A stretch of DNA of 64,000 nt from NCBI RefSeq assembly GCF_030253575.1, contig NC_080564.1:5996501-6060500 (forward strand). Direction: 5' to 3'. The translations under genes and the position numbers were made by a program. Below the pieces are notes generated by a model that made no database searches, was not told the DNA's origin, and was given only the letters and a program-made list of their open reading frames with translations. Every line of letters begins with the position of its first letter. The first letter of the stretch is position 1. Positions 10,026 to 21,774 of this stretch are shown piece by piece. Source of the DNA: Rhododendron vialii. Lineage: Eukaryota; Streptophyta; Magnoliopsida; Ericales; Ericaceae.

Positions 10026-11161
10026 TGTTTGTACCACAATTAAGATTTCCATTTTTACCCGTCGATCTGGCGACACGTGGCAAGGGTAAATATGGGCAAG
10101 TAGGAGAATAGAATGGACTTACCTTAATAATTTAGAATCGATAGTGAAACTACAAAAAGTCATGTCCGTCGATTGGCCTACGCGTGGCGTATTCCGAGGG
10201 CCCTGTGATCCGTCGATCAGGTGACAGCTGTCAAAGAGGAATTAGATCCCATGATCCCACGATTGAAGAAGATGGTAACCGCAATTAACAAGGCAACTTT
10301 CTCAACGTGGGCATGATCGGCAGTTAGAGAAAGTTCTTAATCAAAATTCGGGGGAATGTTCAACTGCCACTTTGGAGGGAAGATTTGAATTCAAATGTAA
10401 GGAGGCCTATTTAAAGACAAGTTGTAACACCTCGTCCCACATCGGAAGTCTACATAGATGATTTTGGGCATATAACAAGCCTTGTGGGCTACTACTAGTA
10501 CCTTGTGCTTAAGCTTTTGGGTCATGTGGTGTGGCCTGTGGATCAAAATCAGGGTACTGGGCTAGTGGTCACGACCATGTGGGCCTTGGAGTTTGGTTTG
10601 ATTTAGTTGTTGGTTTGATTTGTATTGGTGATTATAGTGCTCAACCCCTCGCGAGGGCGCGAGGCTATGAAGTTGGGGAGATTGTAACACCCCGTCCCAC
10701 ATCGGAAGTCTACATGGATGATCTTGGACATATAACAAACCTTGTGGGCTACTACTAGTACCTTGTGCTTAAGCTTTTGGGTCATGTGGTGTGGCCTGTG
10801 GATCAAAATCAGGGTACTGGGCTAGTGGTCTGCTTGGGGCGTTACACAAGTTAGTAGCAGTTTCAGGGACACACAAACAACGCCAATCAGGCCTTTATCT
10901 TTTCTTTTCTGGGAGTAGAATTAACTTGTAATTGTTCACTCAATCATCTCGATTGGATGTTCTTCTACTTTGAGGGTTAATAAAGTCCAATTTGTTAATC
11001 TTCTTCCATACTTCATCCACTTCATTGTTTGTTTCCAAAGAAGTCCTGAAATACGGCAAGGAACCAAACTCCACTTTTCACACCCACATTCCAGCAAACC
11101 TCGAATACAATTTCCCATCGATTCTCCGTCGATTGGAAAGAAAACAAGAATTTTGGTAACA
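10026..11161. mobile_element. Solo LTR inserted at the TATA box of the second MMP gene
   Basis: A block starting TGTTTGTACC and ending GGTAACA is flanked by perfect 5-bp target-site duplications, ATAGG at 10021-10025 and at 11162-11166. No gag, pol or second LTR is present, so this is a solo LTR. It contains three variants of a 'cgtcgat...acacgtggc' motif (10059-10230), its own TATA-like cctatttaaag (about 10407) and a candidate polyadenylation region (ttaataaag near 10978). These traits suggest a Gypsy-type LTR, but the lineage is uncertain. A smaller LTR element is nested at 10423-10846. Confidence 0.82.
10423..10846 (+). mobile_element. TRIM-like miniature LTR element, nested
   Basis: Starts TGTAACACC, ends GTTACA, and is flanked by perfect CAAGT duplications (10418-10422 and 10847-10851). 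It contains two direct repeats of about 147 bp, at 10423-10569 and 10683-10829, period 260, about 95% identical. The first copy lacks the terminal 16 bases present in the second. Either it is a complete miniature element with a clipped 5' LTR, or one LTR with an internal duplication. It has no coding capacity. Confidence 0.83.
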
Positions 11162-11252
11162 ATAGGCCTAAGTCATAAGAAGCAAATGCACAATCCATCA
11201 GATGCTTGCATTTGCTTCAGGTTCAAGCATAGAAATTCCCTCTAGCTCAATC

Positions 11253-12194
11253 ATGGCAGCTAGAATTTTCCAGCTCTGCTTATGCATTTTCTTCTTCACC
11301 TTGGCCTTTCCACTCTCCTCTCATGCAATCCCATCAAAACCCAATGCTAAAAAACCATCATCCTTTGACTTCATCAAGCATTTGGAAGGTTGCCATAAGG
11401 GTGAAACAGTAGAAGGCCTCCAACAGCTCAAGAAGTATCTTGAGAAACTCGGTTATTTGAACTATAACCACTCCCAAGATCAAAGCCATGCCAACGATGA
11501 CGATTTTGATGACTTGTTGGAGGCTGCTGTCAAAACATACCAGCTGAATTACCATTTGAAGGCCACCGGAACTCTAGACGCCCAAACAGTGTCTAAAATG
11601 TCTAGCCCTCGATGTGGAGTCGCTGATATCGTCAATGGCACCAATTGGATGCGAGCGGGAAAAAAAAGGCCGAATCATGGCCATAACGCTCTCCACACAG
11701 TGTCCCATTACGCTTTCTTTGAGGGTAACCCGAAATGGCCTGCTTCTCAGACCCACCTCACGTACGGGTTTCTACCCGAAACCAAACAGGATGCAAGAAA
11801 CGCCGTGGCCAGAGCATTTGACAAATGGGCTTCCGCAACACAATTTACATTCTCCCAGAGCCAGGACTTTGGAAGTGCAAATCTTAAAATCGGGTTCCAC
11901 AGTCGCGATCACGGGGATGGTCACCCATTCGATGGTCCATTGGGGATCCTGGCTCATGCGTGGGCCCCAACCGACGGGAGGTTTCACTACGATGCGGACG
12001 AGACATGGACTGTGGGTCCCACGCCAGGTGCGTTCGAGTTGGAGACGGTGGCATTGCATGAAATCGGACACCTTCTCGGGCTAGGGCACAGCTCGGTTCC
12101 GGATGCTATCATGTACGCGAGCATTGATCAAGGGGTGGCCAAAGGTTTGCATGGAGATGACATACAGGGTATAAAGGCTTTATACAACGTTTGA
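11253..12194 (+). CDS. Matrix metalloproteinase (matrixin, M10A), secreted
   Basis: 313-residue zinc endopeptidase, paralogue of the gene at 4649. The start at 11253 is preferred over an upstream in-frame Met because MAARIFQLCLCIFFFTLAF is a signal peptide that aligns with the paralogue. Order: signal peptide to about 24, propeptide with SFDFIKHLEGCHKGET, cysteine switch PRCGVAD at 119-125, catalytic domain with HGDG near 220, HEIGHLLGLGHS at 269-280, Met-turn Met287, and the end at IKALYNV with no C-terminal anchor. All catalytic and zinc-binding residues are present, so the enzyme should work. Intronless. The ancestral promoter is split by an LTR element, so expression may now depend on the LTR or on sequences after 11162. 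Transcription start not determinable here. Confidence 0.96.
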   Translation: MAARIFQLCLCIFFFTLAFPLSSHAIPSKPNAKKPSSFDFIKHLEGCHKGETVEGLQQLKKYLEKLGYLNYNHSQDQSHANDDDFDDLLEAAVKTYQLNYHLKATGTLDAQTVSKMSSPRCGVADIVNGTNWMRAGKKRPNHGHNALHTVSHYAFFEGNPKWPASQTHLTYGFLPETKQDARNAVARAFDKWASATQFTFSQSQDFGSANLKIGFHSRDHGDGHPFDGPLGILAHAWAPTDGRFHYDADETWTVGPTPGAFELETVALHEIGHLLGLGHSSVPDAIMYASIDQGVAKGLHGDDIQGIKALYNV

Positions 12195-12569
12195 TTTGTG
12201 ATTTTGAAATTCAGAAAAAAGGCTTCTTGGCAAGCTGCTAATTAATAATGGAACAATGATTGTAGTACAGATTATATAAAAGAATAAAAGGTTTTGGCTT
12301 ATTAGTTGGAGTGTTAGGTTTTCCAGAATTGCAGCTGTAGAATATCCCTTCATAAATTTCACTCGATTTGGTTCGTATTAGTTGGCCTTTGGTCTCATAC
12401 TCTCATTTGCTTTGGCAGTAAAACTAGAGCTCAATGCTAACCTAAGTATTTCTTTTGTTAGAGCATCAACCATACTTCAAATCTCCAAACTCGTTCTTCA
12501 AATTCTCATTTTGTTCTTCATATATGGAGACTCCTCTAAATTATATAGAATGTTGTTCGTACTCCAAAA

Positions 12570-13225
12570 GTCCCTCTAACTCAATCATGGCAAGTAAGGT
12601 TTTTCACTTCTGCTTGTGAATTTCCCTGTTATCGAATCACCATGATTCTTCCACTCCAGTCCTACGGATAAAAATTCCGCCCCTCCGAATTTATCAAGCG
12701 TTTGGAAGGAGAACAGTTATTCAGGGCCCTCGGGCCACCGTGCCACCATCACATAGTGTCGCCCGTTTCTGCCGCACATTGGTACGGGCCCAAGACAAAA
12801 TGTGTATACCCCACACCAAATGTGCGGTAAGAAAATGAATAATCTCTCAAGGAAGGATCGATGCAAAAGGGTGGTCGGTATGGTAAAAAGTCTCCTCCAG
12901 CTCAACGCATATCTTGTGAAACTTGATTATCCGAGAAAACGGACCTTTTGCAACACAATTTACATTCTTCCAGTAGACTTAAAACATGTTAATATCATAA
13001 TTGGGTTCCATCCCAGGTCACATAATCCTAAGACCCTCCGTTTAAGCTCATCATAGTTCTCAATTTCAGCCCTTGTGAATTTTGTTGCAATTTGAGACGA
13101 TTTCGAAAGTTGTTTTTTCACGCTCGCGCTCTCATTCACGCATACGCACGGGAAGATGATGGTTATGCTACTTTTGATCATGGGGATGGGAGCCCGATTG
13201 GGTGTATTGCTCATCGATCGGCACA
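12570..13225 (+). pseudogene. Decayed third matrix metalloproteinase copy
   Basis: Fragments in gene order match the MMP gene at 11253. They are the start region 'ctctaactcaatcatggcaa' (12574), the propeptide stretch 'tttatcaagcgtttggaagg' (about 12691), 'ctcaacgcatatcttgtgaa' (about 12900), 'caacacaatttacattct' (12951), 'attgggttccatc' (about 13001), and 'catggggatggg...attgctcatcg' (13179-13215). Between them are deletions, at least two unrelated insertions (about 12715-12880 and 13021-13170) and an early stop 12 codons after the ATG. The zinc-site region is gone. A short second copy of 'cttttgatcatggggatggg' sits at 13381. The order and 0.4-kb spacing from the intact gene show that the family expanded in tandem. 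Confidence 0.85.
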
Positions 13226-13774
13226 AAAAGGTTTATTCCTCCTATTCTTACATATGATCAATCAAAATTTAGGCTTTTAAAACAGAAAGAAAAAAAAAAT
13301 TACACACCACATGAATTAGTCCCTTCAAGAGAGAGATTCAACTAAAAAGGAGCTTAGCCCAAGACGTAACATCTCTGCTTCTTTTGATCATGGGGATGGG
13401 ACATTGTTTTCTTTAACATCTCTATAATTTTAATTTTTCTATCTGGTCGAAATTGGGGCTTTTAGTTGGCGAGTTGTGTTTACGGAAACTGGAGAAGATT
13501 GCCTACGAACTGTTTGAGAAATTGACTGAGTGAATCTATAAATATACTGACCTAGTTAGGATTCTTCCAGTTCAAAAAAAAGAGAGAGTTAGGAATGCCA
13601 AGGACGAAAAAATGCGTAAGTAATACCAAAAAAAAATGCGTAATTAATGAACGAAAAAATATGCGCATCATGCACTACAAAGATGGCTATGTCTAAACCT
13701 GCACACACACACACACACAAAATGCACAATTTCTTTGTAGCGTTGAAGAAAATACTTAGTAAAAATTGTTGACG

Positions 13775-13920
13775 GGGAATGCTACATACACAACTCTCGA
13801 CCACAACTCCAAACATAACTACGTCTAGAACCGTTCGATGTAGATGGGTTCATGTGCATCGAACAATTCCAAACGCAATTGTGTCTAGAGTTGTGGTCGG
13901 GAGTTGTGTACGTCGACTTT
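13775..13920. mobile_element. Small palindromic MITE
   Basis: Outer arms 'acacaactc(t/c)cgaccacaactc' and 'gagttgtggtcgggagttgtgt' are reverse complements. Inner arms (about 13815 and 13875) pair around 'ctagaaccgttcgatg' / 'catcgaacaattcc'. It lies between the MMP relics and the 3' end of the NPF gene. Confidence 0.75.
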
Positions 13921-14118
13921 TCCATTGTTGACTAAGTAATTTAAATGTTGCACATGATCTTTTCAGAGGTGCTTCCCAGGCATGTGAAAGCCAGCTACTC
14001 TTGTATTGGCTCCTAGACCAATTTCTTTTTTTACCAAAAAAATACATCATCAGTGCACTTATGCTCAAACCACAACCTACATTTATTTACAATCACCACT
14101 ACACTAGCCAATCACAAC

Positions 14119-16828
14119 CTACTTCTTGTAAAATCTGCACAAAACTACAAAGGTTAGATAGCTAAAAGCACTAGCCAATGCCAGAAGCCAGTAGTAGTTG
14201 TCTAGCCTAGCTTCTCTCATGTCATCACAAAACCAACCAGTGAAATGCTCAACAAGGGAGATTAGCAAGGCACTCAAAAAGCTCCCTACCCCAAAAACAC
14301 TTGTGTACAGTGCGATCCCCATGGTCCTCATTGTTATGGGAACTTCAGAATAAAAGAACTGCTGCATCCCAACAACAGTGAAAATGTCTGAAATGCCCAG
14401 CAGGATGTACTGGGGTAGCAACCAAAATATGCTCAGTGGCACCGTCTCTGACTGTGAATTTCTGCTGATCTCGAGCCTCTTTGTCTCCACGATCGCTGCA
14501 ATCACCATGGCTACGACCGAAAGAGCCATGCCGACCCCCATCCTCTGCGTCACGGTGATGCCTTTCTCGTTGCGGGTGATTATCCGACCGAGGGGGATGA
14601 AGCACACGTCGTACAGAGGCATTAGAAGGATTATGGAGACTGTGATTGCGCTCTGCAGTGTGGCCGGTGGGATCTTGAAGTTGCTTCCGATGTTCCTTTT
14701 CATTGCCATGCCCTGTTTGGTAAAAAATGTCGCGGGTTGTTGGAAAATTACTGCAAACATTAGAAGCATAGTCCAGATAGGCAAGAGGTGCAATATAACT
14801 CGTGCGATTTCGCGTATTTGAATCCCGTCGTTGGAGCTCTTGTTCAAGCCCTCACTCACATCAAGACCTGGCTGACAAAGTGGTTTTTCTTGAAGCCTAT
14901 AAACAGAACTCCACCATTACAACTACAAGTAAAAAAATTACAAGCGTCCAATATGTTGTTTCGCATTCTGAATGACCCATGCTCAATCAAGATGAATGCA
15001 ACGTTTAAGTTAGAATTAAGAAAATTCAGAGTATGGATTTCTGATACTATGTAAGGAAACTTACTCGAGCTCAACAACATCTGATTTGTTCAACAGGGCG
15101 AATCGGACATTCACAATTTTCAATGCGGTTGCTTTCATGGCATGAACCATGTTTTCAAAGGACTTGAAAGCTACACTACTACCCTTGGGTTGCTTCAATG
15201 CGTAAAATCTACTCCCGCCGGAGAAAAGTGCCATCGAAGTTACCATTATAATTGTAGGGATAGCAAATCCCAACCCCCATCCGAATGTGTCTTGCACGTA
15301 CGCCATAAGGGAGACTCCCAAAAGACTGCCACTGCAAATGCCAAAGTACCACCACTGGAAGAACAAGCTCTTCTTATCAGAAATTTCGTCGTTTTTGCTA
15401 CTACAAGGCAATATTTCCTCGTCAATTTCAAGCTGATCTGCTCCAAAGGCTTGTAAGGAGGGATTGTATCCACCTTGGCCTAAAGAAATCATGTAGAGCG
15501 ACCAGAAGAGGGATGAAGAGGGACCGGTTTTCTTGATGGGAATCCAAGGCCGCACCAATGCTGTTGATGTCAATGCTAGAAGTCCCTACACAGAAAATAA
15601 TCGCAATGGAAAATGATCCCCAAGAACAATTATACCGAGAAACTTCACCAGAATGGTATGCCCATTGCATTTTATAACCATGACAAGTCAAATTGTTTTA
15701 GTCGAATAGAAAGGATCGCGAAACACAACATCCTTCGGTCTAGAAAGTTTTATTTGTCTAGTGAATGAGGCTGTTAGCAAACAAAGTAATACGGGAATCT
15801 CTATAGAATCGTAGTTTATATACTCAACATAATCAGAATGATGTGACCGTGACAATTTGAATTACAAGGCGTAACAGTGTCGTTTGGCTTGAAATAAAAA
15901 AACAACAAATCGCTATATCAGTCTACATGAAAATTCCGATATAAATTTTCCTTTTGTATGTTGTTAACCAAAAAATTATGTGAACAAGAGTAAATTACCA
16001 GAACATATAGGGAAGAAGAGACTAATATGGTGGAATATTGATCCCAGTAAGTGTCAGCAAGGGGTGCCACTAGTAGGGGCAACATAGATGTGAATCCACA
16101 CCAACTGTTTACTGTCTTGGCTGCTGTAGAATTGCTCATCTTCAACACATCGGTTAGGTACGTTACCAAATTTGATGCCACCCCTTTGAATGCAAACCTC
16201 TCCATACCAGCTATCACTGTCCATAAACAACAGAGAGACTAAGGAAAAAAGCAAAGCAACAGAAGAAAAAAGAAAAAAAATCCTCGGAAATTTGTGTATA
16301 TTTGCATCATAACTCGACTCTTTTGTGAAGGCCATTTTGAGGCGCATGATTCTCTGTTTCTCAAAATTCCTTCACTACCTCCGTCTTGTCTTCACGGCTG
16401 CATGATCATACCGCATGATTCATGTATTTCGAAGCTTTGATAGCATCTCGCGATTACGAATCATATAGATTCCAATAACAAAAATATATATATATATATT
16501 TATTTATTTATTTAATTTGAAAGAGACATCCTTGGCTTCTCCCATGGTACAATATTCCTCTTCCCACCAAGCCCCCGGTTCTCCTCCTCGGTTCACAAAA
16601 ACAAAATGTAGTACTAATGCCAACAATTCATCACGGAAGGACTCACTAAGCCGGGATCACTAACGATGTCTAATATAATAGAAAACACTCGTAGAATAGA
16701 AATGTCTTTTCGGTATACTTTTCCTGATTCCGTTGCTACTGCAGGCTTTACGCAAGGTGACGAGAGTAATTACCTATGAGGAGGATGCATGGTTTGTTGA
16801 GTCCTTGTGCTCTTTGCCCTCCAGCCAT
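14119..16828 (-). CDS. NRT1/PTR family (NPF) transporter, NPF5.8/5.9-like, four exons
   Basis: Proton-coupled oligopeptide/nitrate transporter family, a multi-pass membrane protein. Exons on the minus strand are 16828-16774, 16216-15999, 15585-15065 and 14896-14119. All junctions are GT-AG, and together they give 1572 nt, or 523 residues, near the usual family length. Exon 1 encodes [18 protein letters not shown]. Exon 2 continues [20 protein letters not shown], the TM1 region. Exon 3 carries the [10 protein letters not shown] and [16 protein letters not shown] blocks typical of NPF. Exon 4 encodes the C-terminal half ([33 protein letters not shown]) and ends [10 protein letters not shown]. 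The canonical E-x-x-E-R motif of TM1 reads A-G-M-E-R, so the first Glu is missing. The substrate cannot be inferred. The short exon 1 is supported by frame and splice consensus, not by transcript data. Confidence 0.9.
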
Positions 16829-17329
16829 CGGGGAGAGAATGAACGTACCGAGCTGAGCAACAACTCTATATTGTCGTGCCAACACCAATGGTTGGTTGGC
16901 TTTTGCAAACTATCTAAAATACAAGTCTCTCCATTAGTAAACAAACCAACATTATTGAGCCACTTCAATCTTTTCTCTTGTCAGTTGGTTTCCCCCACTT
17001 AATATATATTTCTCTCTCTTTTTAAGCTTTCGTTTTTGTAGCAAAGTTTGTTTCTTTTGGGTTAATGGAACACTAGCTAGATCAGCACTGAAAGTTTGTA
17101 ACTATTCATAAACAGGAAATTAAAGGCTCCACTCTCGCAGTTTTTGTGCGTTGGTTCTGTCTTCACAGTGTTTGTAGCAACAATTTTCATGCATGGCAAG
17201 TGGGGTGATAGTCCAGTGGTAGGGACCATATACTCTGATGCAATTAACTGGGATTTAAAGCTCACTAACTACAACTAATCATACAAACTTTCGCCAAGCA
17301 CCAAAAAAAAAAAAAAACAATTGTGATAC

Positions 17330-17527
17330 GCAGAGCCGACCCTAGGGTAAGCCCCACAAGACCATGGGCTTGGGCAAATCCCATCATGGGGCAACCAAAA
17401 AAAAAATTTGTATACCGAACAAGAAAATTTTGACTTGTATGTCTCTTTATTTTTTATGACTTAATAGTAAGTAGGTAACCAAGCTTAGAATCGGACTTGG
17501 GTAACCCAAACACCGGAGCCGGCACTG
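17330..17527. mobile_element. Short non-autonomous TIR element (hAT-like)
   Basis: Imperfect terminal inverted repeats 'cagagccgaccctag' and, reverse complemented, 'cagtgccggctccgg' bound about 198 bp of non-coding sequence. A clear 8-bp duplication is not visible. A related word, 'ggggcggtcctagg', occurs at 63807. Confidence 0.45.
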
Positions 17528-20500
17528 TTATACATACGTGTTGATCTGATATTGTAGGGAAATTGAGTTTGTTTAACACGTACCGTCCATAACGTACGTG
17601 GGCAATTCACCATGTTCGCTTTTGGAGTATTGCTCTCCACGAATGACCAATTAATTGACACCTCAACAGTTTAGTTTTCTCCAGTGGAGGAGCCAGAACT
17701 TTGGGGTTCGGGGTGGCGCATTTTAACAGGAGTCTACTGCCATTGTTGTGTGCGTTTTTAGTAAAGTCGGGCTTTGTTCTAGACTCTGTTTTTTGCTAAA
17801 ACAAAAATAAAGACCGGATTCAATTCTCCAGTCTTTAAATCAAAGTCATTGATATGTTTTTTTCTTATGGTAGGAATTTTGGTATGTTCGGGTTTTAAAA
17901 CATTCGGAGGAGGTCCTACGCCATCGCCTCGCCCAGCAACCCTAAGATCACGAGGTTGGGTGTCGCAAGTTCATGACAAACTGCAGTACCACTAAGTTAC
18001 TAACACGACACATATTTTGAGTCTCACGGAACACTCTCTCTTCGCAAAGAAGCACGACAAAAAGAAGCACGAGTAAAGATTGCTTAGAACTTCCACATTT
18101 GGCTCTTGAAGACAATTTTTAGTCTGACATTTTTGTGACTTGTGTCAGCCAGTGAAAAAAATGTTGCATTTTGTTGTCCCATTTGAACACTTTAGAGGCT
18201 TTGTTACATAAAACTCACCCTCCCGATTTTAGAGCCTTGGCTACGTGCGGCATGACCTTTAAAGAAGGTTAAAGAAAATGTTGTCCCATTTGAACACTTT
18301 AGAGGCTTTGTTACATAAAATTCACCCTCCCGATTTTAGAGCCTTGGCTACGTGCGGCATGACCTTTAAAGAAGGTTAAAGGAAGGAGAGAGAGAGAGAG
18401 AGAGAGAGAGAATGTACCACCTTTAACACTTTTTGTCATATAACAAACATTTTGTCGAGAGTCAAATGATGATCCTCTTATGCACTTCTCTCAAATCTTC
18501 TATTGAATCCCACTTCATTTAAAGGTTAAATATCACTGACACTCCTAAGGTTTGCCTTCATGACAAATATTCCTTCACGTAAAAAAAATAATGACCATAA
18601 ACTTCCATGTGGTTTCCAATGTTCATCTCACCGATGCCCAACAAACAACTGTTCGGCCAAATAGGTGATATAATTAGCAAAAAGTGGTGGTGATATATCT
18701 CTTTTTCCGTTTCCTTTTAATCTCTAATTCTTCAGTTCGTTGATTAATAAAATTTTATTTGTTGGTATAAAAAAAAGTCTTATATTGATAACTTCACCCT
18801 TTTTAATAATGGAGTAAATAATAACAAGCTTCCAATTCTCATTATGACCCAAAAGTAAAAAATTTGTCATTTTCTCTTAACAAAAACAGTTCTTTCGAGA
18901 AGTAAAAAATAAATTATCAATAAATTTTATTCTTTTTAATCTAAACATCTAAACAGCTCCTCCAATGGGTACAAAAAGTATTTTTTGTTCAAAATTAAAT
19001 AAGTGAAAATTGACTGTTCTTATTACTTTTTTATGATCAGAGAATGTGAATTTTTTAATATAAGGTTCTTATTTTATAAATACTTATTTTTCGCTTTACG
19101 AGGCAAGTCATTCTCTCACAATACATTACCTTTAATTCAAAAATTAAGTGCTTATTTGAAAATTAATGAAAATAAGTACTTATTTGTGTAAGTGAAACAC
19201 ACCTTCTTTTCTTTTTTTTTTGACAAGAAATTAAACACACCTCAGTTTTGGCTCATACAATCACTTGTTTGAGCAAATAATTGTCAATTGAAAGTGTCGG
19301 TGAAACGCATATAAAAACCATGAGGAATTTATTGTCATTTTTTATATATGAGAGGGTGTCCATCGTCAAGACAAACGTGGTGTCAAGGAAATTTACCCCA
19401 ATTTAAATAGCAATGCAGGGGTCCTACTTTTTTTTTTAATTATTATGTCACGAAAAAGAAAACTGTTGGAGTGTGACGTGTAGGAGGTCTTGTCACACAC
19501 GCATTACTTTGCTAATGCCAACACACACACCCCTCACGTAACCATTGTATTTTTCATGAAGATTATTAAAATTGGTTAGTTTTACTTATCTCTAATTAAA
19601 AACTAAGAACGTTGAAGCCCAAACTGGTGGCTTGCCAATTTTTCCAATTTTATCCCTGGATTGCATCTCTCCAAGGTTTGGCTCCAGTGGTAATTTGGTC
19701 TTTTCGCAATAAAGGAAATTCGGTGCTCCCAGATACACGTTCTTTTTTGGACACGAGAGAGCCACGTATGACTTTGGTTAGTTTTGCTTATATAATTAAC
19801 TAACTAATTAAACCAATCATAATTAGACTGCACGCATGCAAAGAGCACTTGTGAGTTTGTTACTATAACTGAAAGTATATGACATATCCCACTAAAGATT
19901 CCTTGGATGATCGAAAGGTAGAAGTTATCCCCTAAAATCTCTTTGCTAGTTTGTTTGTATGCAATGGTTTTCTCGCTGCGTTTTCGGTTACTGAATCACG
20001 TGAAAATTCTGAAAGATGAGAAGACGTTCAATTGATCTAATGGGCCTAAAATGCAATAGAAAATTGGTACAAAAAAAAATTGGATATAAAGGATTTGAGG
20101 TCTACTTTTTTATCTGCTTCTAGCTTTGACATCGGGTTACGACAATCAATATTTTGAGAAATAAAATTTCGAGATGAAACAACCTGCTTTTCTATTTTTC
20201 TTCAAAATAGAAAAACTGCGCAAACTCTTGTATATAAGTGAGAGATTGAGTGTGTCATATTTCATTATTTCTTTCTATATGTTACACCTTAATTCTGAGA
20301 GATTCGTAATATGACTTTGTCTTTTTAGAATACACATGCAAATTAATAAGATCCTTCCTTATCACGCATTGCCAATGTCTCTTTTTTTTAAACAAAATTT
20401 AAACAAACTCGTCTACTTGTTAATCTCTAAGACAGTGTACAATACGAGCCTCTGGTATTCAAACGAGCCTCTATTACAACTTTACAAGTAGTAGACTCGT

Positions 20501-20860
20501 GCACGTACTCTTTACATTTTTGTGAACAATAATTTGTCATTCCCCACCTAAAAGCAAGAATTAAACAAACCCTCTAATCTCAATATTATAAATTCAACAG
20601 GAAGTTTGCTTATTGCCCGGAGCCAATGTTTGCTTTTTTCCATGGCATCAAGTATCTAGGCAATGTACCAATTGGTGGTTTAATGAGTTGGAAAACACTT
20701 TTGTCTTCACACTCCCACTGAGGATAAAGTTTAGATTACGTCTGTTGTGACCAAAACAAATCGGAAAATCAAGCTCGTTTCTCATTGGACGTCAGTTTCT
20801 TGTTTAATTTATCAATACACGCAAAGGATCTGCCTTAACTTTATCAAGGAAATTACAACT
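17528..20860. other. Intergenic, no gene recognised
   Basis: AT-rich DNA without coding signal. The only structured items are the 107-bp tandem duplication at 18167-18381 and a GA tract at 18385-18412. The short open frames near 19003 and 19612 show no motif or codon pattern that would support them. Confidence 0.4.
18167..18381 (+). repeat. 107-bp tandem duplication
   Basis: The block 'ttgtcccatttgaacacttt' through 'gacctttaaagaaggttaaa' occurs twice back to back, with two or three differences. It is followed at once by a (GA)n tract at 18385-18412. This is a recent unequal-exchange or slippage duplication. Confidence 0.88.
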
Positions 20861-20867
20861 CTTTTTT

Positions 20868-21092
20868 ACGATTTCGGTGTTCGAGCCAGCTTATGTGAAC
20901 CTCGATTAATCATGGGTGACCAATCATACTGCCTATTAGTGGGGGGTCCTAATTAAAAAGAGAGCAAAACTCTATATGGACCGGCCCCAAACAAATTGAT
21001 AGCACATAAGAGGTTTCAAACTTGCGATTTTACGAGTGACCAAATTCTTAAGTCTCAAGCCTTGACTACTAAGTCAACCCAATTTCTTCGAA
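20868..21092 (-). mobile_element. Au-like SINE relic
   Basis: On the minus strand the block shows an A-box-like ttagtagtcaagg near its start (about 21085) and a B-box-like agtttgaaacctc (21010-21022). It ends in cgaggttcacataagctggc, the same 3' segment as the SINE at 9154. Direct flanking repeats are not convincing, so this is an older copy. Confidence 0.55.
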
Positions 21093-21774
21093 AAAACTAA
21101 GCCAACCCTTTGGGCTTAACGAAATTACAACAAGTGAGATCAATCGGTGCTCCCGGAGTTCGCTCGAAGCACTCACATACTTCTGTGGTCATACACAAAT
21201 TTGTGTAGAATTCAGACACTTATGTGAGTGTGTGTAGCAAACTCCTCGGCTATGGATATTTCATGGAGTGAATTATGTGGCTTTTTACTATGAATGAGGC
21301 TACATACGTGTATATACGCAAACAAACGTGCACATATTTGGGTGTATTGATGTAATCAGAGCCGTCCATGCCCGTAGAACTCTCATTATTTTATGAAATT
21401 CACACATATCAAGACGATTTTTTGTTCATTGACTGGGCCTTGCGATCAGAAGACAATTTGGGCCGTGCTTTTTTTTTTTTTTTTTTTGGAACTTGGAAAA
21501 AAGGATCCGTGTTATTGGCTTTTGCAAAATATGTTAGCCATGTAGGTGACATAGGCAGAAGTTGAGTTGACACGATGCAAGGAAAGAGTCCTCGTCAAAT
21601 CATCAAACGCAACAAAGTATGGATTCATGACTAGGTCCTCCATATTGGGGTTATGACTAGCCGGCCTCATTTTGTCTCCGTGTACCTCTCTAGATTCATC
21701 CATTGTAAAATACTACCCGCACAAGCCCTTATTTCTTTGTGTACCTGTCTAGATTCACCCATTATAAAACGGAA

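Noticed and set aside
14378-14821. 147-codon plus-strand frame inside the NPF gene
   Set aside because: Antisense to NPF exon 4, whose frame has clear transmembrane and family motifs.
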